The notes: generated by a model not told the origin, from the sequence alone. A DNA stretch of 8,232 nucleotides from Comamonadaceae bacterium (GCA_947458345.1 CANHBU010000066.1:1-8232), one strand, 5' to 3'. Counted from the stretch's first letter, positions 1 through 6,670 are shown. A program made the numbers and translations.

Positions 1-117
1 ACGGTGGATGTGCATGTCAAGCGCCTGCGCGAGGCCCTGGGCGATGCCGGCTCCATGGTGGAGACGGTGCGGGGCGCTGGCTACCGGCTCACGTCGAGCC
101 CCGGTCGGAGTGCTTGA
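1..117 (+). CDS. phoB: PhoB phosphate regulon response regulator, C-terminal fragment
   Basis: This is the last 38 codons of an OmpR/PhoB-family DNA-binding response regulator; the gene begins outside the window and stops at TGA 115-117. The visible residues include VDVHVKRLREAL, then METVRGAGYR-type sequence (here MVETVRGAGYRL). This is the recognition helix and the wing hairpin that end the winged-helix effector domain in this family. The phospho-acceptor receiver domain is not in view. Assignment to PhoB rather than another OmpR paralogue rests on the immediately following PhoR-type kinase gene, which starts directly after the stop codon, and on close resemblance to the PhoB C-terminus. 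In the family, phosphorylated PhoB binds pho boxes and activates phosphate-scavenging genes in the cytoplasm. Confidence 0.88.
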   Translation, partial: TVDVHVKRLREALGDAGSMVETVRGAGYRLTSSPGRSA

Positions 118-1494
118 TTGATGCTGGCCAGGGGGCTGTCTTTTTCGGTGTTCTTGGCGGTCGGAGGCCTGATCGGCGCGGTCGTGGCCGCTTGGCCGGG
201 GGCCTTGGTCGGCGTGGTACTGATGGCCTTGATCGCCTTTTATCTCGATGCCTTGCGCTTGCTGCGCTTGCGGGGCTGGCTGATCAAGCTGAGTAGCCTC
301 GAGCGCGCCGACGATACGCAAGTTGAAGTTCTGCCTGAGCCGCCCGCTGGAGCGGGCTTGCTGGGCGAAATGGCCGACCGGGTGCACCGGCTGCTGCGCT
401 GGCGCCTGCGCGCGCAGCGCGAGAGCCGGCTGCGGCTGCAGGAAATGTTTGCCGCGATACAGGCCTCGCCCAATGGCGTGATCTTGCTCGATGCGCAGGG
501 CCGGATCGAATGGTGCAACCAGACCGCTGCCGGTCACCTCGGACTCGATGCCGCCCGCGATGTGCGTCAGCATGTGGCCCACCTCATCCGGGACCCGGTG
601 TTTAACGCCTACGTGGCGGCGGCAGATTTTTCGGCACCGGTGACCATCTCCGGGCGCGAAAGTACGCCGTCGCGCCCAGTGCGTCTGTCTTTGCAGGTAC
701 ACCCCTACGGTCAGGGGCAACGTCTGCTGCTTTCTCGCGACGTCACCCTGATCGAGCAGGCCGAGGCCATGCGCAGGGACTTTGTGGCCAATGTTTCGCA
801 CGAGCTGCGCACGCCCTTGACTGTGCTGTCGGGCTTCGTGGAGACTTTGCAGACGCTGGAGCTGCCGCCGCAGGATGTGCGGCGCTATCTCGGTCTCATG
901 GCGACGCAGTCCGATCGCATGCAGACCCTGGTCAACGATTTGCTGACGCTCTCGCGCCTTGAAGGCAGCCCGCTGCCCAGCCTTGACGACAGGGTCGGCG
1001 TCGATACGCTGCTGGCCCAGTGCGAGATCGATGCCGGCGCGCTATTGCCCAACATGGGGCGGATGGACCATGTGGTTGAGTTTGTGCAGGAAGCGCCGGC
1101 GCAGTTGGCCGGCGTGGCGACCGAACTGCAAAGCGCTTTGTCCAATCTGGTCAGCAATGCCATCCGCTACACGCCGGCCGAGGGCCGCGTCGCGGTGAGC
1201 TGGAAGCTTTTGCCCGATGGCAGCGGAGAGTTTTCGGTGCAGGACAACGGGCCGGGCATTGCCGCCGAACACCTGCCGCGCCTGACCGAGCGCTTTTACC
1301 GGGTCGACCGCAGCCGCTCACGCGACAGCGGCGGAACGGGCCTGGGTTTGGCTATCGTCAAGCATGTGGTGCAGCGCCATGGTGCGGTGCTTCATATCGA
1401 GAGCGAGCCCGGTCGGGGATCGCGCTTTTCCATCGTGTTCCCCGCCTCGCGCGTGCACCGGCTCGACGCGCCGCAGGACCTCAAGGCAGCTTGA
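118..1494 (+). CDS. phoR: PhoR phosphate regulon sensor histidine kinase
   Basis: Complete inner-membrane sensor kinase, 458 residues from TTG 118 or 457 from ATG 121. Both starts lie just after the phoB stop, and a GGAG at 107-110 serves either one (spacing 7 or 10), so the choice is open; ATG is slightly preferred. Two membrane segments (about residues 6-25 and 27-46) with almost no periplasmic loop precede a charged linker and a PAS domain (about 108-210). The HisKA domain has the phospho-acceptor H228 in NVSHELRTPL. The ATPase domain has the N box around N343-N347 (SNLVSNAIRYTP), the G1 box DNGPGI at 376-381, the F box ERFYRVD near 391 and the G2 box GGTGLGL at 405-411. All catalytic motifs are intact. 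The absence of a large sensor loop matches known PhoR proteins, which sense phosphate through the Pst transporter and PhoU. It is cotranscribed with phoB, and its 3' end overlaps the convergent MATE gene. Confidence 0.95.
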   Translation: MMLARGLSFSVFLAVGGLIGAVVAAWPGALVGVVLMALIAFYLDALRLLRLRGWLIKLSSLERADDTQVEVLPEPPAGAGLLGEMADRVHRLLRWRLRAQRESRLRLQEMFAAIQASPNGVILLDAQGRIEWCNQTAAGHLGLDAARDVRQHVAHLIRDPVFNAYVAAADFSAPVTISGRESTPSRPVRLSLQVHPYGQGQRLLLSRDVTLIEQAEAMRRDFVANVSHELRTPLTVLSGFVETLQTLELPPQDVRRYLGLMATQSDRMQTLVNDLLTLSRLEGSPLPSLDDRVGVDTLLAQCEIDAGALLPNMGRMDHVVEFVQEAPAQLAGVATELQSALSNLVSNAIRYTPAEGRVAVSWKLLPDGSGEFSVQDNGPGIAAEHLPRLTERFYRVDRSRSRDSGGTGLGLAIVKHVVQRHGAVLHIESEPGRGSRFSIVFPASRVHRLDAPQDLKAA

Positions 1495-2863
1495 TGGGTA
1501 GTGGGGCAGGGCTGTGCAGGCTGCGCTGCACGGCGCTGCGCAGCATTAGCACGAAGGCCGCAGCCACGATCCCCAAGGCGGCGCTGGCGGCGATCCAGAA
1601 GGTTTGCGGGGAGGGACTTGCCGCAAGCTTGAGCGGCCCCAGTTGCAGCCCCTCGTAGGCCCACCAGTAGCCGCCCGTCAGGCCCACTCCCCAGAGCATG
1701 ATGCCGTAGATCAGCAGCGGCAGCAGGGTCACCCGGTAGCAGCGAAGCAGGAAAATACTCATGGCCTGAGTGGCATCGGCCAGGTGATACAGGCCCACCC
1801 AGAGCAAGAGGGCCGCCGCTTGGGCAACGACCTCCGGATTGGGCGAATAAAGCCCCGCGATCCGCTGGTGCAGCAGCGTCACGACGGAGGTGCTCAGCAG
1901 CACGCACAACAGGCACAGGCCCAGGCCCATATGCACCAGCCGGCGCGCCTGCAGCGCATCGCCCCGGCCGATCCAAAACGAAACGCGGGCGCTGGTGGCC
2001 AGGGCCAGCGACAGCGGAACCATGTAGAGCACGGCCGTCATGCTCGAGGCGATCTGGTGGCTGCCTGCGGCCACTGCGCCCTGGCGCGCAATGAAAACGG
2101 CCATGAGCGTAAAGGAGGTGACCTCGACCAGGTAGGACAGGCCGCCGGGCAGGCCTATGCGCAGGAACTGCCGAATTTGGCTCCAGTCGATGCGCTCCAT
2201 GGGCGCCCACAGTCGGTAGGGCCGGTAGATGTCCTGGGTGCGCAGGAAATGCAGGGCCAGCATGAGCAGCGCGTAGTTGACCACCAAGGTGGCCCAGGCG
2301 CAGCCGGCTGCGCCCAGGGCCGGCATGCCCGCGCCGCCACCGACGAGCCAGATCGAAAGCGGAATTTTGACGGCCAGTGCGCCCACTTGTAGCCAGGTGA
2401 CCAACAGCGGCTTGCCCAGCGCCTGGTTCAGTGTGCTGTAGAGCCGAAACAGCAGACTCGGGACAAAGGCGACGGCCAGGATCTGCAGATAGAGCTCGAC
2501 CTGCGCCAGCATGGAGCTGGGCACTTGGGCCCAGCGCAGCAGCGGGCCCGGAAGCAGCAGCACGGCCGTGCCCAGCGCGCCAACGAAGGCACACAGATAC
2601 AGGCTCTGCCGCACCGAGCGTCCGACCTCGTGTTCGCGCCGGGCGCCACGCATCTCGGCCCAGACGGGCAGCAAGGCCTGCACGATGCCGATCAGGGCGA
2701 CGTAGACGCTGATGTAGATGGCCGAGCCCACCGACAGCGCGGCCAGCGCGTCTACGCTGTGCCGACCGGCAATGACGGTGTCGGCGACACCGAAAGCCAT
2801 GATGGCCAGCTGGCCGACCAGCACGGTGGCCGCATGCCGCCCCAGGATCTTGAGTTCACTCAC
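1481..2863 (-). CDS. MATE family multidrug/sodium (or proton) antiporter, NorM type
   Basis: A 460-residue polytopic inner-membrane protein with about twelve hydrophobic segments, the usual length for NorM transporters, which expel cationic drugs in exchange for Na+ or H+. The opening (GQLAIMAFGVADTVIAGR) and the second-half repeat (RIGLPGGLSYLVEVTSFTLMAVF) are typical of the family. Three acidic residues, D28, E247 and D363, have exactly the spacing (219 and 116 residues) of the essential Asp/Glu/Asp triad known from Vibrio NorM (for example D36/E255/D371). This favours a working cation-coupled antiporter over a lipid flippase of the same superfamily. The start is GTG at 2863-2861; the first 8 bases (GTGAGTGA) overlap the end of the upstream glycosyltransferase-like gene. 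No good Shine-Dalgarno sequence is seen, so translational coupling is likely. The end overlaps phoR by 14 bases with no terminator between. The drug or metabolite exported cannot be read from the sequence. Confidence 0.9.
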   Translation of the reverse strand: MSELKILGRHAATVLVGQLAIMAFGVADTVIAGRHSVDALAALSVGSAIYISVYVALIGIVQALLPVWAEMRGARREHEVGRSVRQSLYLCAFVGALGTAVLLLPGPLLRWAQVPSSMLAQVELYLQILAVAFVPSLLFRLYSTLNQALGKPLLVTWLQVGALAVKIPLSIWLVGGGAGMPALGAAGCAWATLVVNYALLMLALHFLRTQDIYRPYRLWAPMERIDWSQIRQFLRIGLPGGLSYLVEVTSFTLMAVFIARQGAVAAGSHQIASSMTAVLYMVPLSLALATSARVSFWIGRGDALQARRLVHMGLGLCLLCVLLSTSVVTLLHQRIAGLYSPNPEVVAQAAALLLWVGLYHLADATQAMSIFLLRCYRVTLLPLLIYGIMLWGVGLTGGYWWAYEGLQLGPLKLAASPSPQTFWIAASAALGIVAAAFVLMLRSAVQRSLHSPAPLPIKLP

Positions 2864-4568
2864 GGGGGCTGCGGCGGTAGATCAAGAGGTCGTCGCTTTT
2901 CTCGGTAGGCCGGCGCGCTGCCGCCACCAGGGTCCAAAGGCTCGGATCGAGCTGGCTGCGCAGGCGCGCCTGTGCCTGTCGGTCCACCACCAGCGCAGGG
3001 CACTGCGGCTGCAACTGGGCCACGCGCAGCTGCAAATCGGCGTGGTAGCGCAGGGCTGCCGATTGTGCCGTTGACAGGCCCAAGGTCTCGACACAGGCCT
3101 GGCGGTCGACATGGCGGGCCACCTGGCGCACCAGAGCTTGGTAGCCACGGGCGTGGTCGAGCAGGGGCAGCCAAAGGCTCATCAGCAACACCCAGCACAA
3201 GGTTGCCCCGCCAGCCGGCAGGACCAGGGACTTCCAGAGGGCACTGCGATGGCGCCCGGTGCGCCACTTGACCAGCCAGGCCCAGGCCAGGCTGGCCAGC
3301 ACGGCCACTATCAGGGCCAGCAGCGAAAAACTCGCTTCAAATCCGGGCGCAAGGCGCGCCACATTAGCGGCCGGTTTTTGGGGTACCCCGGTTTGCAGCG
3401 CAATCCAGATGACCCAGATGGTCAGGCCACAGACGGAAAAAAAGAGCAGCGTGAACCAATCGATCAAGGCGGCCACGCTGCGTTTGAGCGTGGGCAGAGC
3501 GAAGGCGGCCAGGCAGGCCAGCGCCGGCAAAGCCAGCAACAGACCGCGGTCCGATGCGGTGGTCAGCAAGGTCGAGACGCACACCACGGTCAAGAACCAC
3601 AAGGGCAGAGCCACATGCCGGCTGCCGAGCTGACGGCGCCACTGCCAAAGGGTCCACAAGGCCAGCGGCCAGGCAGGCCACATAAACCAGACAAACAAGC
3701 GCAGCAGGTTCACCAGCGATTTCTGGGCTGCCGCTTGTCCCCACTGCGCGGTGTCAACACGCCAGTGCCACAAGCCCAGCAGCCAGGCCAGCAGCACGCT
3801 GGCTGTGGCCAGGGCGATGATCAGGACGCTCCAGCCAAACAGTGTCCAGCCGCGGGCGCTGTGTCGGCGGTCCCACAGCTCGATCAGGCCGGCGCCCAGG
3901 CCAAAGAGCAGGGCCACATTGGGCGCGCCGCTGAGCGCCAGGCCAACCAAAGCCAGTGCAGCGACTGCCGCGTTGCGCATGCCATGCTGCTGCGGCCCGG
4001 CTGCTAGCGCATAAAAGAGCAGGGCGCTAAAGCCGAGCTGGGCCAGAGCCGGGGTGGTTTCGTGAGCAAGCTGCGCCAGACCCAGACAGGCCAGCAAGGC
4101 CAGTAGGGCCGCATCGGCCAGCGCACGGGCATAGTCCCGGGGATTGGCTTCGCCTCCGAAGGCAAAGGCCACCGGCTGCGCTTGAGGGCTGCGTGCGAGG
4201 TGATAGACGGCGTACCAGGTGCCGGCCAGCGTCAGCGCCAGCAGGGCCATGAAGGGCAGCCGCGATGCCAGGTCGGCCGGCAGGAAGGGCAGCAAATGGA
4301 TCGCGCCGGCACCGAGCCAGAACGGCAGCAGGCGGTCATAGCCCCCGTGCTGGGCCGCTGCCTGCGGCTCGAGCCAGTCGCTCAGGCCGAGCACCAACTC
4401 TTGCATCGTGCCGAAGGCGGTCGCATCGGCCGACTTCCAGGGGCCGCGGCCGACGAAGCCGGCCAGCACGTAGGCGATACAGAACAGCCAAAGCGCCGCC
4501 CGGGGCAGGCGCCGGACGGCGGCATCGGCAACGATGGCGGGTGAGGGGAGCTTCAAGGCAGATCGCAC
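2856..4568 (-). CDS. Polytopic membrane protein, probable ArnT/PMT-like GT-C glycosyltransferase
   Basis: A 570-residue protein with a dozen or so hydrophobic segments from about residue 25 to 470 and a soluble tail of about 100 residues (470-570). The first predicted external loop reads GRGPWKSADAT then LSDWLEPQ, GGYDRLLPFWL and IHLLPFLPADLASRLP. This has the layout of ArnT/PMT family (GT-C) enzymes, where an acidic residue follows a PW-type motif and a second charged pair precedes a hydrophobic YWL-type stretch. D48 and D78-R79 are candidate active-site residues. A later TTASDRGLLLALPALACLAA segment recalls the conserved S-x-R-YLLP-x-PALALL region. Family members move sugars from polyprenyl-phosphate carriers to lipid A, proteins or glycans at the outer face of the inner membrane; the acceptor here is unknown. 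The start is GTG 4568 with no clear ribosome site, so it is uncertain. The gene follows a terminator and is probably cotranscribed with the MATE gene. The fold class is likely; the exact function is not established. Confidence 0.68.
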   Translation of the reverse strand: MRSALKLPSPAIVADAAVRRLPRAALWLFCIAYVLAGFVGRGPWKSADATAFGTMQELVLGLSDWLEPQAAAQHGGYDRLLPFWLGAGAIHLLPFLPADLASRLPFMALLALTLAGTWYAVYHLARSPQAQPVAFAFGGEANPRDYARALADAALLALLACLGLAQLAHETTPALAQLGFSALLFYALAAGPQQHGMRNAAVAALALVGLALSGAPNVALLFGLGAGLIELWDRRHSARGWTLFGWSVLIIALATASVLLAWLLGLWHWRVDTAQWGQAAAQKSLVNLLRLFVWFMWPAWPLALWTLWQWRRQLGSRHVALPLWFLTVVCVSTLLTTASDRGLLLALPALACLAAFALPTLKRSVAALIDWFTLLFFSVCGLTIWVIWIALQTGVPQKPAANVARLAPGFEASFSLLALIVAVLASLAWAWLVKWRTGRHRSALWKSLVLPAGGATLCWVLLMSLWLPLLDHARGYQALVRQVARHVDRQACVETLGLSTAQSAALRYHADLQLRVAQLQPQCPALVVDRQAQARLRSQLDPSLWTLVAAARRPTEKSDDLLIYRRSPRE

Positions 4569-4659
4569 TGGGGTCGCATGAGGTTCTATTTTGCCCCCGC
4601 GTCGGCAGGTGCGGCGCCTGTGGCGCTCGTGCGGGCCTGCCGCTTACATGTCTTAAGAC
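4569..4659 (-). other. Short spacer upstream of the glycosyltransferase-like gene, with a 12-bp palindrome
   Basis: The spacer lies between the rpmE terminator and the GTG start of the glycosyltransferase-like gene. It contains the perfect 12-bp palindrome TGTCTTAAGACA at 4649-4660, directly after the terminator T tract. It is otherwise GC-rich, and I find no convincing -35/-10 pair; an AT-rich GCAAAATAG (minus strand, around 4587-4595) is the only -10-like element and is very close to the start codon. If the downstream pair has its own promoter it should lie here. The palindrome is suitably placed to be an operator or part of the terminator 3' region, but this is inference. Confidence 0.35.
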
Positions 4660-4687
4660 AAAAAAAAGCAGCCTGCTTGCAGGCTGC
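4660..4687 (-). terminator. Intrinsic terminator of rpmE2
   Basis: Reading the minus strand, a perfect 9-bp stem (GCAGCCTGC / GCAGGCTGC, 4668-4676 with 4679-4687) with a 2-base loop (or 8 bp with a 4-base loop) is followed at once by eight T residues (4660-4667). It lies about 22 bases after the rpmE2 stop codon. A second small inverted repeat, AAGCGC-CAG-GCGCTT at 4697-4711, overlaps that stop codon and may stabilise the 3' end. This is a textbook Rho-independent terminator and marks the end of the rho-rpmE2 transcript. Confidence 0.93.
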
Positions 4688-4709
4688 CGTTCTTGGAAGC
4701 GCCAGGCGC

Positions 4710-4970
4710 TTACTTGGCCGCTGCGCTCTTGCCGAAGCGGTTGCGGAATTTCTCGACGCGACCGCCCATGTTGTCCACCGATTTTTGCGTGCCGGTGTAG
4801 AAAGGGTGAGATTCGCTAGAGGTGTCGAGCTTGAACAGGGGCAGTTCGCGCCCGTCGTCCATCTTGATCATCTCCTTGGTGTTCGCGCAGGAACGGGTGA
4901 CGAACTTGAAGTTGTTGGACATATCCAAAAAGCAAACTTCGCGGTAATTGGGGTGAATGCCGTCTTTCAT
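4710..4970 (-). CDS. rpmE2: 50S ribosomal protein L31, type B
   Basis: An 86-residue protein of the large ribosomal subunit starting [12 protein letters not shown] and including the strongly conserved [12 protein letters not shown] block (about residues 51-62) and [11 protein letters not shown] near the end. These features and the length are those of type B L31, which forms a bridge at the 30S/50S interface. The ATG at 4970 is chosen because GAAAGGAAAG (4974-4983) gives a strong Shine-Dalgarno site with 6-base spacing and because the family begins at MK-GIHP; the open frame continues upstream to 5069 without similarity to the family. Only two cysteines (C13, C28) are present, so the four-cysteine zinc site of type A L31 is absent. 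It lies 115 bases downstream of rho and ends before a strong terminator. Zinc-responsive control is known for some L31 pairs, but no Zur-like site was recognised here. Confidence 0.95.
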   Translation of the reverse strand: MKDGIHPNYREVCFLDMSNNFKFVTRSCANTKEMIKMDDGRELPLFKLDTSSESHPFYTGTQKSVDNMGGRVEKFRNRFGKSAAAK

Positions 4971-5085
4971 GGTCTTTCCTTTCATGTGCGGCAGCCACAG
5001 CCGGAACCATCCAGCAGCACTTTCCGCAAAGCCCTCTATTGTGTCATATTTTTCTGCCAGCGCAGCCAAGGCCAGTGGCCTTCGA
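4971..5085 (-). other. rho-rpmE2 spacer with a small hairpin
   Basis: The 115-base gap between the rho stop and the rpmE2 start holds an inverted repeat AAGGCC-AGT-GGCCTT (5068-5082) immediately after the rho stop codon, with no T tract on the minus strand, so it is not a standard intrinsic terminator. An AT-rich stretch (5043-5053, minus strand AAAAATATGAC) could be part of an rpmE2 promoter, but no good -35 is seen at the right distance. The simplest reading is that rho and rpmE2 are at least partly cotranscribed. Confidence 0.4.
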
Positions 5086-6348
5086 TCAACCGCCCCGGCG
5101 CATCATGTCAAAGAACTCGTGGTTGTTCTTGGTCGCCTTCATGTTCTTGAGCATCAGCTCCATGGACTCAATCTCATCCATGTTGTACATGAATTGGCGC
5201 AGGATGCGCGACTTTTGCAAAATCTCCGGCGCCAGCAGCAGCTCTTCCTTGCGGGTGCCGCTGCGGTTGAGGTTGATGGCCGGGAAGACCCGCTTCTCGT
5301 AGAGTCGCCGGTCCAGGTGAATTTCGCAGTTGCCAGTTCCCTTGAACTCTTCAAAGATCACCTCGTCCATCCGGCTGCCGGTGTCAACCAAGGCCGTTCC
5401 GATGATGGTCAGGCTGCCGCCTTCTTCGATCTTGCGCGCGGCACCGAAAAACCGTTTCGGCCGCTGCAGCGCGTTGGCGTCCACGCCGCCGGTGAGGACC
5501 TTGCCGGAGGAGGGCAGCACGTTGTTGTAGGCGCGTGCCAAGCGGGTGATCGAGTCGAGCAGGATCACCACATCCTTGCCCAATTCGACCAGGCGTTTGG
5601 CCCGCTCGATGACCATCTCGGCCACATGCACGTGGCGCGCAGCTGGCTCGTCGAAGGTCGATGAAATCACTTCGGCGCGCACGCTGCGCTGCATCTCTGT
5701 GACCTCCTCAGGGCGCTCATCGACCAGCAGCACCATCATTTCCACCTCGGGGTAGTTGGCGGTGATGGCGTGGGCGATGTTTTGCATCATCACCGTCTTG
5801 CCCGATTTCGGGGGCGCCACCAGCAGGGCCCTTTGGCCCTTGCCGATCGGGGCGATGATGTCGATGATTCGGCTGGTCAGGTTTTCCTCAGCCTTGACGT
5901 CGCGCTCGAGCTTGAACTGCTCACGCGGAAACAGCGGCGTGAGGTTCTCAAACATCACCTTGTGCTTGTTTTGCTCGGGCGCGCGGTCGTTGATCTTGTC
6001 AAGCTTGTTGAGCGCAAAGTAGCGCTCGCCGTCCTTGGGCGTGCGCACCTCACCTTCGATCATGTCGCCGGTGTGCAGATTGAAGCGGCGGATCTGGCTG
6101 GGGCTGATGTAGATGTCGTCGGTCGAGGCGGTGTAGCTCGAATCGGGATCGCGCAGGAAACCAAAGCCGTCGGGTAGCACCTCGAGAACCCCGTCGGCGA
6201 CGATGGTCTCACCGGTCTTGGCCCTCTTCTTGATGATGGCAAACATCAGCTCTTGCTTGCGCATGCGGCCAACGTTTTCGATCTCAAGGGCCTCGGCCTG
6301 CTTGAGCACTTCAGACACGTGCTGTGCCTTGAGTTCCTTCAGATGCAT
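5086..6348 (-). CDS. rho: Transcription termination factor Rho
   Basis: A complete 420-residue Rho, one residue longer than the E. coli protein. Rho is a hexameric RNA-dependent ATPase that loads on C-rich, unstructured transcripts and pulls RNA polymerase off. The N-terminal helical domain starts [15 protein letters not shown]; the RNA-binding OB fold contains DGFGFLR (60-66) and [15 protein letters not shown] (77-91). The RecA-like domain carries Walker A APPKSGKT at 178-185 with K181 and K184, LLVDERPEE at 207-215, Walker [11 protein letters not shown] (260-269), the Q loop [15 protein letters not shown] (from about 280) and the R loop around [13 protein letters not shown]. Residues known to contact bicyclomycin (K181, D210-E211-R212, S266) are retained. 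ATG 6348 is chosen because AGGA lies 6 bases upstream and the protein starts as in the family; an in-frame extension to 6453 has no family resemblance. The gene lies between trxA and rpmE2 and has a structured leader. Confidence 0.98.
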   Translation of the reverse strand: MHLKELKAQHVSEVLKQAEALEIENVGRMRKQELMFAIIKKRAKTGETIVADGVLEVLPDGFGFLRDPDSSYTASTDDIYISPSQIRRFNLHTGDMIEGEVRTPKDGERYFALNKLDKINDRAPEQNKHKVMFENLTPLFPREQFKLERDVKAEENLTSRIIDIIAPIGKGQRALLVAPPKSGKTVMMQNIAHAITANYPEVEMMVLLVDERPEEVTEMQRSVRAEVISSTFDEPAARHVHVAEMVIERAKRLVELGKDVVILLDSITRLARAYNNVLPSSGKVLTGGVDANALQRPKRFFGAARKIEEGGSLTIIGTALVDTGSRMDEVIFEEFKGTGNCEIHLDRRLYEKRVFPAINLNRSGTRKEELLLAPEILQKSRILRQFMYNMDEIESMELMLKNMKATKNNHEFFDMMRRGG

Positions 6349-6484
6349 GGGTAATCCTGCGTCAGAGCTCATCCCCGGCGGGGATGCAAAAGAAATGGGG
6401 ATGGGGGGAGCTTGCAGCAAGGGGCAGCGCAGGCCTGTCGGGCCTTTCCCCACAAGTTCGGCTTATCGAGCCGAATCGAAATTC
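6349..6484 (-). promoter_or_regulatory. rho 5' leader with hairpins and a C-rich rut-like segment
   Basis: This is the predicted untranslated leader of rho mRNA, about 136 bases if the -10 element at 6491-6499 is right. In transcript order it contains a 7-bp hairpin TTCGGCT/AGCCGAA (6457-6475), a 5-bp hairpin AGGCC/GGCCT (6431-6445), a pyrimidine-rich stretch with long C runs and few G residues (about 6387-6426) and a 7-bp hairpin CATCCCC-GCC-GGGGATG (6370-6386). The last ends 11 bases before the AGGA of the ribosome site. Rho autoregulation by Rho-dependent termination in its own leader is established in E. coli. The C-rich, G-poor segment here is what a rut site looks like, so the same kind of control is plausible; the assignment is inferred from composition and position. 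Confidence 0.5.
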
Positions 6485-6490
6485 CGCCGC

Positions 6491-6499
6491 ATTATGACA
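6491..6499 (-). promoter_or_regulatory. Candidate extended -10 promoter element for rho
   Basis: Minus strand TGTCATAAT matches an extended sigma-70 -10 element (TGnTATAAT) at all positions but one. A TTGGCA hexamer (6511-6516) resembles a -35 box but sits only 14 bases away, too close for normal spacing, so recognition may depend on the extended -10. A start site near 6484 would be expected. No terminator is visible between trxA and this point, so read-through from trxA may also feed rho. Confidence 0.45.
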
Positions 6500-6586
6500 G
6501 ACAAATTGGCTGCCAAACGAAAGCCGCCAGCCGATTGCCAGTCAACCCCGCCCAAGCTTGGTTGGGGGCGACTTTGCAGCGCCCTG
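6500..6586. other. trxA-rho intergenic region, remainder
   Basis: No gene is seen in this part of the 310-base gap between the trxA stop and the rho start. It holds a modest imperfect hairpin (6549-6570; 5 bp plus 2 bp across a GG bulge) built around the palindrome CCAAGCTTGG (6552-6561). Neither strand has a T tract after it, so it is not a convincing intrinsic terminator for trxA. The rest of the gap is the rho promoter and leader on one side and the tandem repeat on the other. Confidence 0.4.
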
Positions 6587-6670
6587 TCAGGCCAGCCATC
6601 AGGCCAGCTTTCGGACCGGCTTTCGGGCCAGCTATCAGACCAGTCCTTAGGCCAGTCCTCAGGCCAGTTG
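6587..6670. repeat. Seven-copy degenerate 12-bp tandem repeat overlapping the 3' end of trxA
   Basis: Seven contiguous 12-base units start at 6587, 6599, 6611, 6623, 6635, 6647 and 6659; the + strand consensus is TCAGGCCAGCnn. The units differ from one another at one to five positions and there is no indel between them. On the minus strand the first unit is CAACTGGCCTGA, the last four codons of trxA (Gln-Leu-Ala-stop); later units keep CTGGCCTGA or variants. Because 12 is a multiple of 3, five of the seven units place a stop codon in the trxA frame. The array can fold: GGACTGG of unit 3 (6640-6646) can pair with CCGGTCC of unit 5 (6613-6619) using one G-U pair. Function unknown; it may be a neutral minisatellite or a transcript 3' structure. 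Confidence 0.9.

Noticed and set aside
1392..2594. A 400-codon open frame on the minus strand overlapping both phoR and the MATE gene
   Set aside because: It is a shifted-frame shadow of the MATE gene in GC-rich DNA; its product is a low-complexity Ala/Gly/Arg/Pro-rich string with no domain, while the MATE frame is clearly conserved.
3111..4007. A 298-codon + strand frame antisense to the glycosyltransferase-like gene
   Set aside because: The product is Gln/Gly/Ala-rich with no recognisable fold and no ribosome site; long antisense frames are expected opposite Leu/Ala-rich membrane genes at this GC content.
4971..5069. A 33-codon in-frame extension of L31
   Set aside because: The family begins at MK-GIHP and the strong Shine-Dalgarno sequence at 4974-4983 decides for the ATG at 4970.
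4578..5150. A + strand frame across the rpmE2 terminator, rpmE2 and the end of rho
   Set aside because: It crosses a strong terminator and three annotated elements in antisense and has no protein similarity that I recognise.
6349..6453. A 35-codon in-frame N-terminal extension of rho
   Set aside because: Rho proteins start at MHLKEL-type sequence, a good ribosome site serves that ATG, and the extension would translate the hairpin-rich leader into a Pro-rich string without family similarity.
6549..6570. The hairpin around CCAAGCTTGG as the trxA terminator
   Set aside because: The stem is short and bulged and no T run follows it on either strand.
6587..6670. The repeat array as a CRISPR locus
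   Set aside because: The units are 12 bases, contiguous and degenerate, with no spacers and no cas genes nearby.
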